NCBI RefSeq assembly: GCF_015477765.1
Contig: NZ_JADLQQ010000001.1
Span: 186,001-250,000 of the forward strand
Length of the DNA stretch: 64,000 nt
Reading direction: 5' to 3'
Origin: Nocardia transvalensis
GTDB lineage: Bacteria > Actinomycetota > Actinomycetes > Mycobacteriales > Mycobacteriaceae
How positions within the stretch are numbered: the first letter of the stretch is position 1; the number at the start of each line of letters is the position of its first letter. The translations under genes were made by a program, and so were the position numbers. Below, piece by piece: positions 26,740-35,273 of the stretch. The notes under the pieces are model-generated. The model did no database searches and was not told where the DNA came from. It saw only the letters and a program-made list of their open reading frames with translations.

Positions 26740-27330
26740 TCAGGTGTCGCTTTCCCGGGCACCGGTCGGCCAGTTCGACAAGGTCTGATGCAGGACGTCG
26801 AGGATGTGCCGCCAGGAGACGTCGGTGGGGCGGGAGTGGGCGAAGCCGCCCGCGGCCTCGATGGTGGCGAAACCGTGAAAGGTGCTGCGCAGCAGGCGGG
26901 CCGCGTCCACACCCACCGGGTCGGCCAGACCGTAGCCGCGCAGGATCGACGCGGTCAGTTCGACACCGCGCCGGAAAGCGGGCTCGTCGGCGACCTCGGC
27001 CGGATCCATCCGGATCTGCGTCGCCGCATACCGGCCCGGATGGTCGAGAGCATAGGCACGGTACGCGTCGGCGAAGGCGACCAGCGCATCCTTACCGGAC
27101 CGGCCCGCGACGGCGAGGCCGATCCGATCGTTCAGTTCGGCACTGGCCCGCAGCGCCACCCGCACCCGCAGATCGTGCAGATTGCGCACGTGCACATACA
27201 GACTCGGATCCTTCACGCCGAATTTCCGGGCGACCGCCGAGAGGGTCAGATTGTCGAACCCGATCTCGTCGGCGAGTTCGGCCGCGGCGGCGACGACACG
27301 CTCCACCGTCAGTCCTGCTCGGGGTGACAT
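26740..27330 (-). CDS. TetR/AcrR-family regulator with WHG-type C-terminal domain
   Basis: A 196-residue repressor. The helix-turn-helix is near residues 20-60 (LADEIGFDNLTLSAVARKFGVKDPSLYVHVRN), and the C-terminal half contains the TetR_C_33/WHG-like pattern (RSTFHGFATIEAAGGFAHS). The ATG was chosen for GAGAGG five bases upstream; an earlier in-frame start at 27408 would run through the palindromic operator. It is divergent from lipV across that palindrome and probably represses it and itself. Confidence 0.88.
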   Translation of the reverse strand: MSPRAGLTVERVVAAAAELADEIGFDNLTLSAVARKFGVKDPSLYVHVRNLHDLRVRVALRASAELNDRIGLAVAGRSGKDALVAFADAYRAYALDHPGRYAATQIRMDPAEVADEPAFRRGVELTASILRGYGLADPVGVDAARLLRSTFHGFATIEAAGGFAHSRPTDVSWRHILDVLHQTLSNWPTGARESDT

Positions 27331-27363
27331 CACAACCTCTCTTCCTCGGCGATCAACGCTCAA

Positions 27364-27378
27364 CCTAATACTATTAGG
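27364..27378. promoter_or_regulatory. TetR operator between tetR and lipV
   Basis: CCTAATA and TATTAGG form a perfect seven-base inverted repeat around one central C. It sits 33 bases before the regulator start and 37 bases before the lipV start, the standard place for a shared TetR operator. Confidence 0.75.
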
Positions 27379-27415
27379 GATAGGGCACCAGCTCTCTACG
27401 CGGCACAATGATCGA

Positions 27416-28177
27416 GTGTCCGCTCTCCACGTTCATCGTTTCGGCCCGTCCGACGGCCCGCTCGTCCTCGCCCTGCACGGCCTGACCGGACACGGCAGGC
27501 GCTGGGCGGCACTGGCCACCGAGCACCTGCCGGATCTGCGCATCGTCGCCCCCGACCTGCGCGGGCACGGGCGGTCCACCGCATTACCGCCGTGGACGTT
27601 CGAGGCGGTGGTCGATGATCTGATCGGGCTGCTGGACGACGGACCGGCGGTGGTGGTGGGGCATTCGTTCGGCGGCGCGGCCGCGATGCATCTGGCACAC
27701 CGGCGACCGGATCTGGTGCGCGCGCTGGCCCTGCTCGATCCGGCCATCGGCCTGGACCCGCAGTTCCTGCTGAATATCACCGAGAGCATGCTGGCCGCGC
27801 CCGACTACGCCGACGTCGATGCGGCGCGGCTGGACAAGCTCGAAACCGCCTGGGGCGAGGTCGAACCGCGACTGCTGGCGGACGAACTCGCCGAGCACCT
27901 GGTCGCCACTCCCGCCGGACGGATGGCGTGGCGGATGAGCCTGCCCGCGGTCGTCTCCTACTGGGGACAGCTGGCCCGCGAGGTCGTCGCGCCGCCCGCA
28001 CAGTTGCGCACCGTTCTGGTGCGGGCGATGAAATCGCCGTTCGTCACCGACCGGTTGTGCACCGCGCTCGCCCAGCAACTGGAGGATCGGCTGACCATCC
28101 ACGAATTCGACTGTGACCATATGGTCCCCCAGGCCCGCCCGGCCGAAACCGCCGCCGTCATCCGATCGGTGCTCTGA
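27416..28177 (+). CDS. lipV: Alpha/beta hydrolase, LipV-like (Rv3203)
   Basis: A 253-residue cytosolic hydrolase. It opens with LVLALHGLTGHGRRW (oxyanion HG), has the nucleophile elbow GHSFGG with Ser84, and a C-terminal DCDHMVPQ giving the catalytic histidine. It is the positional and sequence counterpart of M. tuberculosis LipV, a carboxylesterase. The GTG start follows CACAAT by six bases, which suggests a leaderless transcript. The downstream alkyltransferase-like gene starts one base after its stop, so they are cotranscribed, as Rv3203-Rv3204 are recalled to be. Confidence 0.88.
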   Translation: MSALHVHRFGPSDGPLVLALHGLTGHGRRWAALATEHLPDLRIVAPDLRGHGRSTALPPWTFEAVVDDLIGLLDDGPAVVVGHSFGGAAAMHLAHRRPDLVRALALLDPAIGLDPQFLLNITESMLAAPDYADVDAARLDKLETAWGEVEPRLLADELAEHLVATPAGRMAWRMSLPAVVSYWGQLAREVVAPPAQLRTVLVRAMKSPFVTDRLCTALAQQLEDRLTIHEFDCDHMVPQARPAETAAVIRSVL

Positions 28178-28178
28178 G

Positions 28179-28493
28179 ATGCCCACCACGGATGCCGAGA
28201 TCGAGCGCGTGCGCGAGCTGGTGGCCGCGATCCCGCCGGGCCGCGTCGCCACCTACGGCGATATCGCCGCGGCGGCCGGATTGTCGACCCCGCGCACGGT
28301 CGGCTGGATCATGCGCACCGATGCCGCGGACCTACCCTGGCATCGTGTGCTGCGCGCGGACGGCACCCCGGCACCGCATCTGGCGCACCGGCAGCTGCGG
28401 CACCTCGCCGAGGAGGGCTGCCCGATTCGCGGCGACCGGGTCGACCTGGCCGCCGCCCGGTTCCGGTTCGAATCCCGCCGCGGCACAGCCTGA
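28179..28493 (+). CDS. Alkyltransferase-like protein (ATL), DNA-damage recognition
   Basis: A 104-residue protein with the DNA-binding fold of O6-alkylguanine-DNA alkyltransferase (IPPGRVATYGDIAAAAG, then RTVGWIMR). The acceptor cysteine of the PCHRV motif is replaced by Trp54 (PWHRV). This substitution marks ATL proteins, which bind and flip O6-alkylguanine without repairing it and hand the lesion to nucleotide excision repair. It follows lipV by one base and matches Rv3204 in position. Confidence 0.92.
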   Translation: MPTTDAEIERVRELVAAIPPGRVATYGDIAAAAGLSTPRTVGWIMRTDAADLPWHRVLRADGTPAPHLAHRQLRHLAEEGCPIRGDRVDLAAARFRFESRRGTA

Positions 28494-28521
28494 AACGGCC
28501 CGGACGTCCCGGCGGGGCGGC

Positions 28522-28533
28522 TACGGTGGAACC
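28522..28533 (+). promoter_or_regulatory. Leaderless promoter -10 element of the VOC gene
   Basis: TACGGT at 28522-28527 (TANNNT) is followed by six bases and the ATG, with no ribosome-binding site. Confidence 0.5.
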
Positions 28534-29277
28534 ATGTCCACCCGTCTGGCGTGCGTGGCGTTCGACGCGGTCCGCCCGCGGGCCGTGGCGCGCTTCTGGG
28601 CCCGGCTGCTGGGCTGGGAGGTCGCGGTGGACCGGCCCGACCGGATCGAGGTGGCCGCACCCGATCCGGATGCACCCGATGTGGCGCTGACCTTCCTGCC
28701 CGCGACGCGGCCGAAGTCCGGTAAGAATCGCATCCACCTCGATCTGGCCGCCCGCTCACCCGATCACCAACGGCTGCAAGTGGACCGAGCATTGGCGCTA
28801 GGTGCGCGACCGGTCGATATCGGCCAGGGCGCGGCGCCGTGGACGGTGCTGGCCGATCCGGACGGCAACGAATTCTGCGTGCTGGAGCCGCGCGAGGAGT
28901 ACCTCGGCACCGGCGCGGTGGCCGCGATTGTCGTCGAGACTCACGACCCCACCCGCCTGGCTCGATTCTGGTCGACCGCGGTGGGCTGGCCGATCGTCCA
29001 CGACAAGGCCGACTCGGCCGGGATCCGGTCCGCGACCGAGCAGGGACCGTGGGTGGAATTCGTCCGGTCCCGCACCGACAGCGGAGCCCGCGGCCGCGTC
29101 CATCTGGAACTGGCGTCGTTTTCCACCGACGATCCGGCCGAGGACCTGGCCCGGTTGCGCGCGGCGGGTGCGACCGCGGTGCGGCCGCACGCGTCCCACT
29201 CCGTCGACACTGCGCACGCCGTCCTGTCCGATCCGGAGACCTACGAGTTCCGCCTGCTGCGGGCGCGAGCCGACTGA
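28534..29277 (+). CDS. Two-domain VOC (glyoxalase/dioxygenase-like) protein
   Basis: A 247-residue protein made of two vicinal-oxygen-chelate repeats, about residues 1-118 and 124-247. Each repeat has the RPRAVARFWARLLGWEV / PTRLARFWSTAVGWPI opening and ends with DPDGNEFCVLEP / DPETYEFRLLRA. Metal-ligand candidates are the His in RIHLDL and RVHLEL and the terminal Glu of each repeat. This group (glyoxalase_6-like) is common in actinobacteria and has no settled substrate; some members confer resistance by binding drugs. It appears to have its own leaderless promoter. Confidence 0.8.
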   Translation: MSTRLACVAFDAVRPRAVARFWARLLGWEVAVDRPDRIEVAAPDPDAPDVALTFLPATRPKSGKNRIHLDLAARSPDHQRLQVDRALALGARPVDIGQGAAPWTVLADPDGNEFCVLEPREEYLGTGAVAAIVVETHDPTRLARFWSTAVGWPIVHDKADSAGIRSATEQGPWVEFVRSRTDSGARGRVHLELASFSTDDPAEDLARLRAAGATAVRPHASHSVDTAHAVLSDPETYEFRLLRARAD

Positions 29278-29287
29278 CTCGATCGCC

Positions 29288-29300
29288 TACCATCGGCGCC
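29288..29300 (+). promoter_or_regulatory. Leaderless promoter -10 element before the mobA-moeA leader peptide
   Basis: TACCAT at 29288-29293 is followed by seven bases and the ATG of a nine-codon ORF, so transcription probably begins at that ATG and not at the mobA-moeA start. Confidence 0.55.
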
Positions 29301-29330
29301 ATGATCAACCTGCGGGGTGAGCGCTCGTGA
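29301..29330 (+). CDS. Nine-codon leaderless leader peptide (MINLRGERS) coupled to mobA-moeA
   Basis: An ATG seven bases after a TACCAT -10 hexamer opens a nine-residue ORF. Its TGA overlaps the GTG of mobA-moeA as GTGA. The ribosome that reads the mini-ORF would thus end exactly on the main start, and the CGGGGTGAG inside it can serve as ribosome-binding site. This looks like a leader for translational coupling or control; no product function is implied. Confidence 0.5.
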   Translation: MINLRGERS

Positions 29331-31063
29331 CCACCGTCGACGCGATCGTGCTGGCCGGCGGGCGAGCCACCCGGATGGGTGGGGTGGACAAGCCCGCGAT
29401 CGTGGTCGGCGGGCAGTCGATGCTGGAGACGGCCCTCACCGCCGTGGCGGGGTGTGTCCGCACCGTCGTCGTCGGCCCGCACCGGCCGGAACTCGCCCCG
29501 GGGATCCGGCAGGTTCAGGAGGTCCCGGCCGGCTCCGGTCCGGTCGCGGCGATCGCGGCCGGGCTGCGGGCCCTGGAGGAGTGCGACTTCCCCGCCGACC
29601 TGATCGTCGTCCTGGCCGCCGACATGCCGTTCCTCACCGCCGCCGCGGTCGACGAATTGATCGGGCAGGCAACCGAATCCGGCGCCGATGCGGTGTTCGC
29701 GGCCGACGACTCGGGTCGGCCGCAGTATCTGGTGGGATTGTGGCGGCGCTCGGCCCTGCTGGCCGGAGTGGACCGCCTGGACTCGCTGGTCAACCAGCCC
29801 ATGAAGGCGCTGGTGCCGATGGATACGGTCATGGTGCCCCTGGAGGGCGTCGCCGACTGTGACACCGCCGACGATATCCGCCGGGCCCGCGCCAAGGCGT
29901 CGCCGCTGACGCTGGACGAGGCGCGAAATATCTTGCGCGAGGGTCTTTCCCGGCTCCCCTCCCACCAGGTTGCGCTGCGCTCGGCCCGGGGCGCGGCCCT
30001 GGCGGTGCCGCTGACGGCCGCCGACGCGCTGCCCCGGTTCGATGTGTCGGCCATGGACGGCTACGCGGTCTCCGGCGACGGGCCGTGGCGATTGCGGCGC
30101 GATGTGGGTTTCGCGGGCGGTCAGCGCCCGGTCGGATTGCTGGCCGGGGAGGCGGTGCGCATCGCCACCGGCGCGCACGTGCCGGAGGGGACGAGCACCG
30201 TCGTGCGCGACGAATTCGTCCGGATCGACGCGGACGGCCTGCTGCATCGACTGCCGGACACCCCGGTCCGCGACGACGTCCGCCACCGCGGCGAGGACTG
30301 GCAGCCGGGTGATCTCCTCGCCGCCGAGGGCACGCCGGTCTCGGCCGCGCTGGTGTCGGTGGCGACCGCCGCCGAGGTCGCCGCGGCCGTGGTCCGCGGA
30401 CCGCTGCGGGCGCGCATCGTGATGACCGGTGACGAGATCCGCAGCGAGGGACCCCTGCGCGCCGGGCAGACCCGCGACTCGATCGGGCCGGTACTGCCGG
30501 AGCTGTTGTCCTGGCACGGCATTCAGGCGCTGGACCGCGTGCACCTGCGCGATACCGCCAACGGCTTCGACGAGGTGCTGGTCGCCGCCGACGACTGCGA
30601 CCTGCTCGTCGTCGTCGGCGCCACCGGCGGCGGAGCCGCCGATCAGCTCCGCGACGCCCTGGAGCGGACCGCGGCGCGGATCCTCGTCCACCGTCTGCAC
30701 CTGCGGCCGGGCGGATCCACGGTGGTGGCCGAAACAGGCTGCGGCACCACGGTTCTCGGTTTGCCCGGTAACCCGTACGCGGCGGTCGCGACGCTGCTGG
30801 CGCTGGCCCCGGCGATCGTCGAGGGCCGCATCGGCCGCACACCGTCGCGCCCCCTTCTCCTGCCTCTGGCCAATGCCGCCGAAATCGCGGGCCCCGTCCC
30901 ACGAATCGTGCCCGCCCGCGCCCACCCCGAGGGCGGCTGCACCGGCGACCCCCACATCCGCACGGCCCATCTCGCGGGCCTCCTCGACCGCGACGGCCTG
31001 GCCGTCGTCCCCCCGAACGCCACCGACGGCGACCTGGTCGAATTCCTGCCCCTGCGTGGGTGA
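29327..31063 (+). CDS. mobA-moeA: Fused MobA-MoeA molybdenum cofactor biosynthesis protein
   Basis: A 578-residue fusion. Residues 1-190 are a MobA guanylyltransferase (LAGGRATRMGGVDKPAI nucleotide loop, AADMPFL metal site), which attaches GMP to Mo-molybdopterin to form MGD. Residues about 195-578 are MoeA, which inserts molybdate. There the signatures are VSAMDGYAV, RIATGAHVPEGTSTVV, TGDEI, RDSIGPVL, TGGG and LPGNPYAAV. MGD is the cofactor of NarG, encoded 4.5 kb downstream on the same strand. Joining both steps in one chain is less common than separate genes. Start: GTG overlapping the leader-peptide stop. Confidence 0.92.
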   Translation: MTTVDAIVLAGGRATRMGGVDKPAIVVGGQSMLETALTAVAGCVRTVVVGPHRPELAPGIRQVQEVPAGSGPVAAIAAGLRALEECDFPADLIVVLAADMPFLTAAAVDELIGQATESGADAVFAADDSGRPQYLVGLWRRSALLAGVDRLDSLVNQPMKALVPMDTVMVPLEGVADCDTADDIRRARAKASPLTLDEARNILREGLSRLPSHQVALRSARGAALAVPLTAADALPRFDVSAMDGYAVSGDGPWRLRRDVGFAGGQRPVGLLAGEAVRIATGAHVPEGTSTVVRDEFVRIDADGLLHRLPDTPVRDDVRHRGEDWQPGDLLAAEGTPVSAALVSVATAAEVAAAVVRGPLRARIVMTGDEIRSEGPLRAGQTRDSIGPVLPELLSWHGIQALDRVHLRDTANGFDEVLVAADDCDLLVVVGATGGGAADQLRDALERTAARILVHRLHLRPGGSTVVAETGCGTTVLGLPGNPYAAVATLLALAPAIVEGRIGRTPSRPLLLPLANAAEIAGPVPRIVPARAHPEGGCTGDPHIRTAHLAGLLDRDGLAVVPPNATDGDLVEFLPLRG

Positions 31064-31152
31064 TTGCCGGTCACTACCGTTCCGAGCGCGCGGTGGCGTC
31101 GGATCGTTTCACCGGGACAGTAGGTTGCGCGTATCACGACAGCCCGGCATCC

Positions 31153-31166
31153 TGAAACGCGTTCTA
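31153..31166. promoter_or_regulatory. Perfect match to the KstR operator consensus
   Basis: TGAAACGCGTTCTA fits TNNAACNNGTTNNA, the operator consensus of the sterol-catabolism repressor KstR of mycobacteria and rhodococci, at every fixed position. It ends 14 bases before the start codon and abuts the AGAGGAGG ribosome site, where a bound repressor would block expression. The match is direct; the regulator assignment is inference. Confidence 0.55.
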
Positions 31167-31180
31167 AAAGAGGAGGACGC

Positions 31181-31552
31181 ATGACCACCGCGAGCGATCT
31201 CGTCACCGCCTTCTGCGCGGAATGGGCCACCGGTACCCCCGAATCCATCGCCGAATACTTCAGCGACGACGCCGTCTACCACAACATTCCGATGGAACCT
31301 CTGGTCGGCAAGCCCGCCATCCTGGAGTTCCTGCGCGGTTTCCTCGGCAGCTTCGGCAATATCCACTTCACCGTCCATCACCAGGCCGGGGTCGGCGACA
31401 CCGTCCTCAACGAGCGCACCGACCGCTTCACCATCGGCGACAACAAGATCGAACTCCCGGTCATGGGCACCTTCGAGGTCCGCGACGGCAAAATCGTGGC
31501 ATGGCGAGACTATTTCGACATGGCCCCGTTCACCGCGATGACCGCCGGGTAG
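31181..31552 (+). CDS. Limonene-1,2-epoxide hydrolase-family protein
   Basis: A 123-residue single-domain protein of the SnoaL/NTF2 fold. The catalytic set of limonene epoxide hydrolases is visible: Arg79 and Asp81 in NERTDRF and Asp110 in WRDYFD. Length is slightly short for the family (about 150) because the N-terminal arm is brief. It opens epoxides with water in the cytoplasm; mycobacterial relatives (Rv2740 type) act on bulky lipid epoxides including sterol ones. A very good AGAGGAGG site precedes the ATG, and the alpha/beta hydrolase gene follows after four bases. Confidence 0.85.
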   Translation: MTTASDLVTAFCAEWATGTPESIAEYFSDDAVYHNIPMEPLVGKPAILEFLRGFLGSFGNIHFTVHHQAGVGDTVLNERTDRFTIGDNKIELPVMGTFEVRDGKIVAWRDYFDMAPFTAMTAG

Positions 31553-31556
31553 ACCG

Positions 31557-32345
31557 ATGAGCTCGGACAGATATCTCGAGCGGCCGGGTGCGCGAATTGC
31601 CTACCAGTTCACCGGCTCCGGCTCACCGGTCGGTTATGCGCACGGAGTTCCGTTGAGCCGGGCGGCCGTTCGGCGGTTGGATCTGTTCGATTTCGACGCC
31701 TTGGGCGCGGGCCGCCGCCTGCTCACCTACGACCAGCGCGGCCACGGCCGATCGACCGGCCGACCGGTGGCCGAGGACTACCTCTTCGAGAACTTCACCG
31801 CGGACCTGCTTGCGCTGCTGGATGTTCTGGACCTCGACGAGCCCATGGACTTCGCGGGCTCCTCCCTGGGATCGGACTGCGCGCTGCGTGCCGCGATCGC
31901 GGCCCCGGACCGCTTCCGCCGGCTGGCCCTGCTGATACCGCCCGCCTCCTGGCAGACCGGACCCGACCGGGCGGCGCGGTGGTACCTCGATGCGGCGGAC
32001 GAGATCGACAGAATCGGAGCCGCGGCCTGGCGCGAGAAGGCGGCCCACGCGCAGCCGCTGCCCATCTTCGCCGACTATCCGCAATTCGACCCGACCCCGG
32101 ATGTCCCCGACGAGTTGCTCGCGTCGATCCTGCGGGGAGTCGGCATGTCCGAACTCCCGAACCCCACCGACATCGCGACACTGCCCCACTCCACCCTCAT
32201 CCTGGCCTGGGATACCGACCCCCTACACCCGCTGTCCACCGCCCACCGACTGCACGACCTGATGCCCAACTCCACCCTGCACATAGCGAGATCGGTAGCC
32301 GACATCAAAACCTGGACCACCCGCGTCAGAGACTTTTTCGCCTGA
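31557..32345 (+). CDS. Alpha/beta hydrolase
   Basis: A 262-residue hydrolase with the strand LLTYDQRGHGRST, the nucleophile elbow GSSLGS (a serine flanked by Gly-Ser and Leu-Gly), and an acid candidate in LILAWDTDPLHPL. The usual C-terminal catalytic histidine is not obvious: the last His is in TLHIARSVAD, earlier than normal, so activity needs checking. It is cotranscribed with the epoxide-hydrolase-like gene, four bases upstream, and would share the putative KstR control. Confidence 0.78.
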   Translation: MSSDRYLERPGARIAYQFTGSGSPVGYAHGVPLSRAAVRRLDLFDFDALGAGRRLLTYDQRGHGRSTGRPVAEDYLFENFTADLLALLDVLDLDEPMDFAGSSLGSDCALRAAIAAPDRFRRLALLIPPASWQTGPDRAARWYLDAADEIDRIGAAAWREKAAHAQPLPIFADYPQFDPTPDVPDELLASILRGVGMSELPNPTDIATLPHSTLILAWDTDPLHPLSTAHRLHDLMPNSTLHIARSVADIKTWTTRVRDFFA

Positions 32346-32426
32346 GACCGCGCGCCCCGGCCCGTTTGTGCGCACCCTGCGCGAAACCCTGGTGAACCGG
32401 GCGGGCCGGGTTGTTTGCTGGTGGTC

Positions 32427-34724
32427 ATGCCTGTGCCCGAATACGCCCGCGGATACGAGGACTTCACCGGCAGGATCGGGCGCACCACCGCCGACTCCAC
32501 GCCGGGATGGACGTATCCGCCGACCGCGCCCGCGGGCGCACCCAACATCATCGTGGTGCTGGTGGACGATATGGGCTACAGCGATATCGGGCCGTTCGGC
32601 GCCGAGATCGAGACACCCACGCTGGATCGTCTGGCAAAGCGCGGGATTCGGCTCACCAACTATCACACCACTCCCCTGTGCTCACCGTCGCGGGCGGCGC
32701 TGCTGACCGGAATCAATGCCCACCGCGCGGGTTTCGGGTTCGTCGCCAATGCCGATCCCGGCTACCCCGGGCTGCGGCTGGAACTGGCCGACGACGTGCT
32801 GGCACTCCCGGAGATACTGCGGGACAACGGGTATGCCACCTATGCGGTCGGCAAGTGGCATCTGGTGCGCGACGCGACGATGAACCCGGCGGCTCCTCGC
32901 GATTCGTGGCCGACCCGGCGCGGCTTCGACCGGTACTACGGCTCGCTCGAGGGGTTCAACTCGTATTACCACCCGAACCAGATCGTCTCCGACGGCTCCG
33001 TCGTCGATGTCGAGCAGTATCCCGAGGGCTATTACGTCACCGACGATCTCACCGACAAGGCGATCTCCTATCTGAAGGAGTTGCGCGCCCACGACGCGAC
33101 CAAGCCCTTCTTCCTCTACTTCGCTCATGTCGCGTTACATGGGCCGTTGCAGGCGAAGGATGTCGACCTGGCCAAGTACCGGGGCCGCTATGCCGCGGGC
33201 TGGGACCGGTTGCGGCAGAGCCGATTCGCCGCACAGCTGGCTCAGGGCCTGTTCCCCGAGGGCACGCGACAGAAGCCGCGCAATACCGAGCCGGGATACG
33301 AGGCGCAGGAATGGGATTCGCTGCCCGCCGACCAGCAGCGACGCTTCGCCCGCTACATGGAGGTCTACGCGGCAATGGTCGACAACATCGACCAGAACCT
33401 GGGCCGCCTGCTCGAGGTGGTGGACCGGTTCGGGGAACTCGACGACACCATCGTCGTCTTCACCTCCGACAACGGCGGCACCGCCGAGGGCGGGCCGGTC
33501 GGAACCCGCAGTTATCTGGCCGAATTCGCGCACGTCGACGATCCCGGCTGGGTCGGCGACGTCCCGCACGACGAGGAGCTGATCGGCACCGCCCGGCTCG
33601 GTGTGCACTATCCGCGCGGATGGGGGCAGGCGTCCAACACACCGTTCCGGTTCTACAAGGGGCAGACCTTCGCCGGTGGCGTGCGCGTACCGTTCATCGT
33701 GTCGTGGCCGAAAGGGTTGCCCGCAGGTGAGATTCGCCGCGAATACGTCTACGTCACCGATCTCGCGCCGACGCTGCTGGAGCTGGCGGGCGTGAACCGG
33801 CCGAGCACCCGCAACGGCCTGCCCGCCAAGGATTTCGATGGCGTCTCCGCGGTCGAGGTCCTGCGCGAGGCGCAGGCCCGGTCCCGCCACGTCGAGCAGT
33901 ACTCGGAGATGACGGGCCATCGCGGTTTCTACCGAGACGGCTGGAAACTGCTGGCACTGCACGAACCCGGCACCGATATCGATGCCCCGCGCTGGCAGCT
34001 GTTCGATGTACGCACCGATCCGACCGAATTGCACGATGTCGCCCCGCAGCACCCGCAGAAGGTGGCCGAACTGGCGCGCGCCTGGGACGAGGCGGCCTGG
34101 CGCAATACCGTCTTTCCGCTGATCACCCGCAAGGATCTGGCCCGGCGACGCCCGGAGGAGGCGCGGCTGTCGCGGCCACTGCGCATCCTGCCGGGCACCC
34201 CGACGCTGGAGCGCTACCGCTCCCAGCGCCTGATCGCCTACCGCGACTTCACCGTCACCGCCGAGCTGACCGGGTATCGGCCCGGCGACGAGGGCGTGCT
34301 GGTCGCACACGGCGATCCCCAAGGGGGTTATCTGCTCTACGTGGAGGACGGGCGAGTGGTGTTCGGCTTCAACAGCTACGGCCGCTATGCCGAGACGGAC
34401 GCGCCGATTCCGGCAGGTGCGCGGTGGGTCACGGTGACGGCGCTCGTCCGGCCGCGCCTGCGCTGGGATTTCACCATCAGCATCGACGGCGACCCGGTCG
34501 CCCAGCTGCTCGACCGAGTGCAACTGGTCGGCATGGCGCCGTGGACCGGCATCTCCGTCGGGGTCGACGCTCGCGGCCCGGTCGCCTGGGAGCTGCGGCA
34601 GCGACGCGGCCCCTTCCGCTATACCGGCGAGCTGCGCGCGGTCACCTATACCCCCGGCCCGCTGCGGGTGCCCGAGCGGGCAGTGCGTGCGGTCGAGTCC
34701 GAGGCCGAACTCGTCGCGGAGTGA
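32427..34724 (+). CDS. Type I arylsulfatase
   Basis: A 765-residue sulfatase. The N-terminal [12 protein letters not shown] supplies metal-binding aspartates. The signature CSPSR (Cys85) is the site that a formylglycine-generating enzyme converts to the catalytic residue; that enzyme is not in the window. VGKWHL carries the conserved lysine and histidine, and TSDNGG the late metal ligands. The C-terminal region beyond residue 590 looks like a lectin-type beta sandwich. No signal peptide is seen, so it is cytosolic, like Pseudomonas AtsA-type enzymes. The ATG was preferred over a TTG four codons upstream. It ends one base before the convergent DUF1905 gene. Confidence 0.92.
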   Translation: MPVPEYARGYEDFTGRIGRTTADSTPGWTYPPTAPAGAPNIIVVLVDDMGYSDIGPFGAEIETPTLDRLAKRGIRLTNYHTTPLCSPSRAALLTGINAHRAGFGFVANADPGYPGLRLELADDVLALPEILRDNGYATYAVGKWHLVRDATMNPAAPRDSWPTRRGFDRYYGSLEGFNSYYHPNQIVSDGSVVDVEQYPEGYYVTDDLTDKAISYLKELRAHDATKPFFLYFAHVALHGPLQAKDVDLAKYRGRYAAGWDRLRQSRFAAQLAQGLFPEGTRQKPRNTEPGYEAQEWDSLPADQQRRFARYMEVYAAMVDNIDQNLGRLLEVVDRFGELDDTIVVFTSDNGGTAEGGPVGTRSYLAEFAHVDDPGWVGDVPHDEELIGTARLGVHYPRGWGQASNTPFRFYKGQTFAGGVRVPFIVSWPKGLPAGEIRREYVYVTDLAPTLLELAGVNRPSTRNGLPAKDFDGVSAVEVLREAQARSRHVEQYSEMTGHRGFYRDGWKLLALHEPGTDIDAPRWQLFDVRTDPTELHDVAPQHPQKVAELARAWDEAAWRNTVFPLITRKDLARRRPEEARLSRPLRILPGTPTLERYRSQRLIAYRDFTVTAELTGYRPGDEGVLVAHGDPQGGYLLYVEDGRVVFGFNSYGRYAETDAPIPAGARWVTVTALVRPRLRWDFTISIDGDPVAQLLDRVQLVGMAPWTGISVGVDARGPVAWELRQRRGPFRYTGELRAVTYTPGPLRVPERAVRAVESEAELVAE

Positions 34725-35165
34725 CTACCCCTCGCGCAGCATGTCCACGGCCTTGGCAATGCGCCGGGCACGGGTTTCGGGCCGTTTGGCGTCGGTGATG
34801 GCCCGCACGTGCTCGCGGCGGTGGGAGTAGGAGAGTTTGTCGAAGGCCGCGCGCAGACCGGCCTCGGCGAGTGCCGCGGCGAGATCGTCGGGGACCTCGA
34901 CAGTCCGCTCGGTGCTGTCGCGTTCGACGGTCACGGTGACCGTGTCGCCCGGGCCCTTGCCCAGTGCCGTGCGGATCGACTTCAGCAGTCCGATGCACGG
35001 GCCCGCACCCATGGAGGTGATCGAGCCGGTGTAGTCGATGCCGTCGAAGGTGGCGCGCACGGGAATCCGGCCGCCGCCACCCAGGGCCTCGATCACCGCC
35101 GCCGGAACCGCCACGTAGGCCCCGCCGCCGCGCGCGGGTTCGATGGTCGCCTCGAATCGCTGCAT
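34725..35165 (-). CDS. DUF1905 / YdeI-OmpD-associated family protein
   Basis: A 146-residue protein in two parts. Residues 1-90 are the DUF1905 barrel (MQRFEATIEPARGGGAYVAVP, then GDTVTVTVERD), and residues 100-146 form the YdeI-type helical tail (FDKLSYSHRREHVRAITDAKRPETRARRIAKAVDML). The family is widespread and uncharacterised. It is convergent with the arylsulfatase gene, stops adjacent, and divergent from narG across a 394-base intergenic region. The start ATG lies among AT-rich sequence without a strong ribosome site. Confidence 0.82.
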   Translation of the reverse strand: MQRFEATIEPARGGGAYVAVPAAVIEALGGGGRIPVRATFDGIDYTGSITSMGAGPCIGLLKSIRTALGKGPGDTVTVTVERDSTERTVEVPDDLAAALAEAGLRAAFDKLSYSHRREHVRAITDAKRPETRARRIAKAVDMLREG

Positions 35166-35273
35166 GTATCGCACCCTAGTTCGGCCGATGCCGGGACCGG
35201 TGGATGCCTCGCGCGATCTTCCGGCAAATATTCCGTTCGGTAGTATTACGCGGGAGAGAAGTCGGCGGCGGGA

